37,958 nt of DNA, from assembly GCA_001872545.1 (NCBI GenBank), contig MNWN01000008.1, positions 1 to 37,958 on the forward strand, written 5' to 3'. How positions within the stretch are numbered: position 1 is the stretch's first letter; each line of letters starts with the position of its first letter. A program made the position numbers and the translations under genes. Under the pieces are notes generated by a model, which saw nothing but the letters and a program-made list of their open reading frames with translations, was not told the DNA's origin and made no database searches. The stretch comes from Parcubacteria group bacterium CG1_02_58_44 (lineage in GTDB: Bacteria > Patescibacteriota > Patescibacteriia > SG8-24). This document shows, one piece after another, positions 36,147 through 37,958 of the stretch.

Positions 36147-36728
36147 ATGAAAGCTATTGAGACCGGAATTGCCGGACTGCTGGTGGTCGAACCGCAGGTG
36201 TTCGGCGACGAGCGGGGCTGGTTCATGGAGGCTCATAGCCGTCCTAAGTTCGATGCGTTGGGCATCGAGTCGGATGTGGTCCAGATCAACCATAGCTTTT
36301 CGGTGCGCGGCGTATTGAGGGGTCTGCACTTTCAGACGCCGCCGAACGACCAGACCAAGTTGGTGCGTTGTCTGCGCGGACGCCTCTACGACGTGGCCGT
36401 GGACATCCGCGTCGGTTCGCCGACTTTCGGCCGTTGGTTTGGCCTGGAGCTGTCGGCCGAGAACCGGAAGATGCTGTTCGTGCCCAGCGGCTTCGCCCAC
36501 GGTTTCTATTCGGTCGATGACAGCGAGCTGATGTACTTGTGCGGACGTTCCGGATACAGCAAGGAGACGGAGGGCGGGCTGCGCTTCGACGCCGAGGACC
36601 TGGGCATCGCCTGGCCGCTCGACGGCGAGCCTACGATCAACGACCGCGACCGCAATTTCCCGACGTTGGCCGAGCTGCAGTCGCCGTTCGTCTGGCAGGA
36701 GGAAAAAGTGAAGGAGATGGCGCTATGA
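36147..36728 (+). CDS. rfbC: dTDP-4-dehydrorhamnose 3,5-epimerase
   Basis: GLLVVEPQVFGDERGWFMEAHS, VQINHSFSVRGVLRGLHFQTPPNDQTKLVRCLRGRLYDVAVDIRVGSPTFGRW, VPSGFAHGFYSV. Confidence 0.94.
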   Translation: MKAIETGIAGLLVVEPQVFGDERGWFMEAHSRPKFDALGIESDVVQINHSFSVRGVLRGLHFQTPPNDQTKLVRCLRGRLYDVAVDIRVGSPTFGRWFGLELSAENRKMLFVPSGFAHGFYSVDDSELMYLCGRSGYSKETEGGLRFDAEDLGIAWPLDGEPTINDRDRNFPTLAELQSPFVWQEEKVKEMAL

Positions 36729-37615
36729 AGGTTTTGATCTTGGGTGCGCGCGGCAATCTGGGTCAGGATTTGGTTCGAGCTTTTGGTTTGGCTGGACACG
36801 AGATGGTCGGTTTGGATCATGATAGATTGGACGTGACCGATCGGGAGGCCGTTCGTGGCCATGTGTCGGCCGGCGGCTACGGTGCGATCGTCAATGCGGT
36901 GGCCTGGAACGACGTGGATGGGGCCGAGGATCCAATCAAGCGCGAGTTGGCTTGGAAGCTGAACGTTGAGGTTCCGGGCCGTCTGGCCGAGCTATCGCGG
37001 GAAGTCGGGGCGGCCTTCGTTCATTACAGCAGTGACTTTGTTTTTGACGGCACTAAACTCGAGGGGTACACCGAGGATGACGCTCCGGCGCCGATCTCGG
37101 TCTACGGTGAGAGCAAGCTGGCCGGAGAGGAAGCGGTCCGTGCGGCCGGCGGAAAGTGGTTCGTCTGCCGATCCTCCAAGTTGTTCGGTAGGCCCGGATC
37201 CTCACCGTCGTCCAAGCCGAGCTTCGTCAATCTCATGCTTAAGCTGGCGGCCGAGCGACCCAAACTGACCGTTGTGGACGAGGAAGTCGGATCTCCGACC
37301 TACACTGACGACCTAGCCGAAGCCACCGTACGGCTGGTGGCCGGCAGGTACGACCCCGGGGTTTATCATCTGGTGAATTCCGGTACGGGCGTGACTTGGT
37401 ACGGATTCGTTCGGGAATTATTCGGTCTGTTGGGTGTTGAGACGCCTTGTGATCCGGTGCCGGCCTCGGCCTTCCCCCGACCGGCCAGGCGGCCGAATTT
37501 TGGCCAGCTTCTTAGCACCAAGTTTCCGCCGCTCCGGGATCGGCAGGCGGCGCTGCAGGCCTTCTTCGCCGAGTGCCCAGAAGTCGTGCCGGAGCGGTTT
37601 CGTAAGACTAAGTGA
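36725..37615 (+). CDS. rfbD: dTDP-4-dehydrorhamnose reductase
   Basis: MKVLILGARGNLGQDLVRAF, LDVTDREAV, VNAVAWNDVDGAE, YSSDFVFDGTKLEGYTEDDAPAPISVYGESKLAGE. Start at 36725. Confidence 0.9.
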   Translation: MKVLILGARGNLGQDLVRAFGLAGHEMVGLDHDRLDVTDREAVRGHVSAGGYGAIVNAVAWNDVDGAEDPIKRELAWKLNVEVPGRLAELSREVGAAFVHYSSDFVFDGTKLEGYTEDDAPAPISVYGESKLAGEEAVRAAGGKWFVCRSSKLFGRPGSSPSSKPSFVNLMLKLAAERPKLTVVDEEVGSPTYTDDLAEATVRLVAGRYDPGVYHLVNSGTGVTWYGFVRELFGLLGVETPCDPVPASAFPRPARRPNFGQLLSTKFPPLRDRQAALQAFFAECPEVVPERFRKTK

Positions 37616-37687
37616 ATTGTCCGGTTCAGGAGGTCGATGAAATAAGGCAGAATCGTCCGTATCTCCGGGAGGTTTTCTTTGGCAGTC

Positions 37688-37958
37688 TCAGACTTTTAAC
37701 GCAACGAGCCTGTTGAACACTTCGTCCGGTTTGAGATAGTCGAGTACCTGTCTCGGCCTGTCGTTGAGCTGGCGCTGTACCCGCTTCAGTTCACGGGTCG
37801 GTACCGTCCTGAAGTCCGTTCCTCTGGGGAAGTACTGCCGGATGAGCCCGTTGGTGTTCTCGTTCGTCCCGCGCTGCCATGGCGATGCCGGATGGGCGAA
37901 ATACACCTTGATCCCCGTCTCCTTCGTGAAGCGCGCATGGCCGCTCATTTCTTTCCCC
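37688..37958 (-). mobile_element. IS30-type transposase, C-terminal part, runs off the window edge
   Basis: KVYFAHPASPWQRGTNENTNGLIRQYFPRGTDFRTVPTRELKRVQRQLNDRPRQVLDYLKPDEVFN, characteristic IS30 C-terminus. The reading frame continues toward the window end. Confidence 0.88.

Noticed and set aside
1-37958. tRNA or rRNA genes
   Set aside because: No tRNA cloverleaf or rRNA signature was recognised by eye.

Overview
The window is a GC-rich bacterial segment. It looks like Candidate Phyla Radiation/Patescibacteria-type gene content, but that is inference only. Most of it is a cell-surface glycan and exported-protein locus. It holds an O-antigen ligase/polymerase-like protein, several GT4 and GT2 glycosyltransferases, GtrA and DUF2304 proteins, a UXS-like epimerase, polytopic membrane proteins, a CDP-alcohol phosphatidyltransferase and rfbB/rfbC/rfbD. 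Embedded in it are an ECF-like sigma factor with a DUF5667-like partner, a 1349-aa S-layer-like exported protein, a second exported protein sharing about 110 aa with it, a GH-like FG-GAP protein, a subtilase with FG-GAP-like repeats, and a HIT protein. A truncated IS30-type transposase lies at the right edge. The strongest unexplained signal is non-coding. At ~27304-27815 there is a free-standing ~510-nt transcription unit with an extended -10 sigma70-type promoter (TTGACA-17-TGATATAGT), more than ten stems, a possible pseudoknot and an intrinsic terminator. It has no convincing ORF, and I do not recognise it as RNase P RNA, tmRNA, SRP RNA or 6S RNA. A second structured non-coding island (~15641-16196) follows the S-layer-like gene and also ends in a strong terminator. 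A third stem-rich island lies at 52-303. Clusters of imperfect palindromic repeats (GTCATCCCGGA...TCCGGGATCCAGA) surround the exported-protein genes and enclose a small GIY-YIG nuclease gene. No folding, homology search or alignment was run; all pairings were read by eye.
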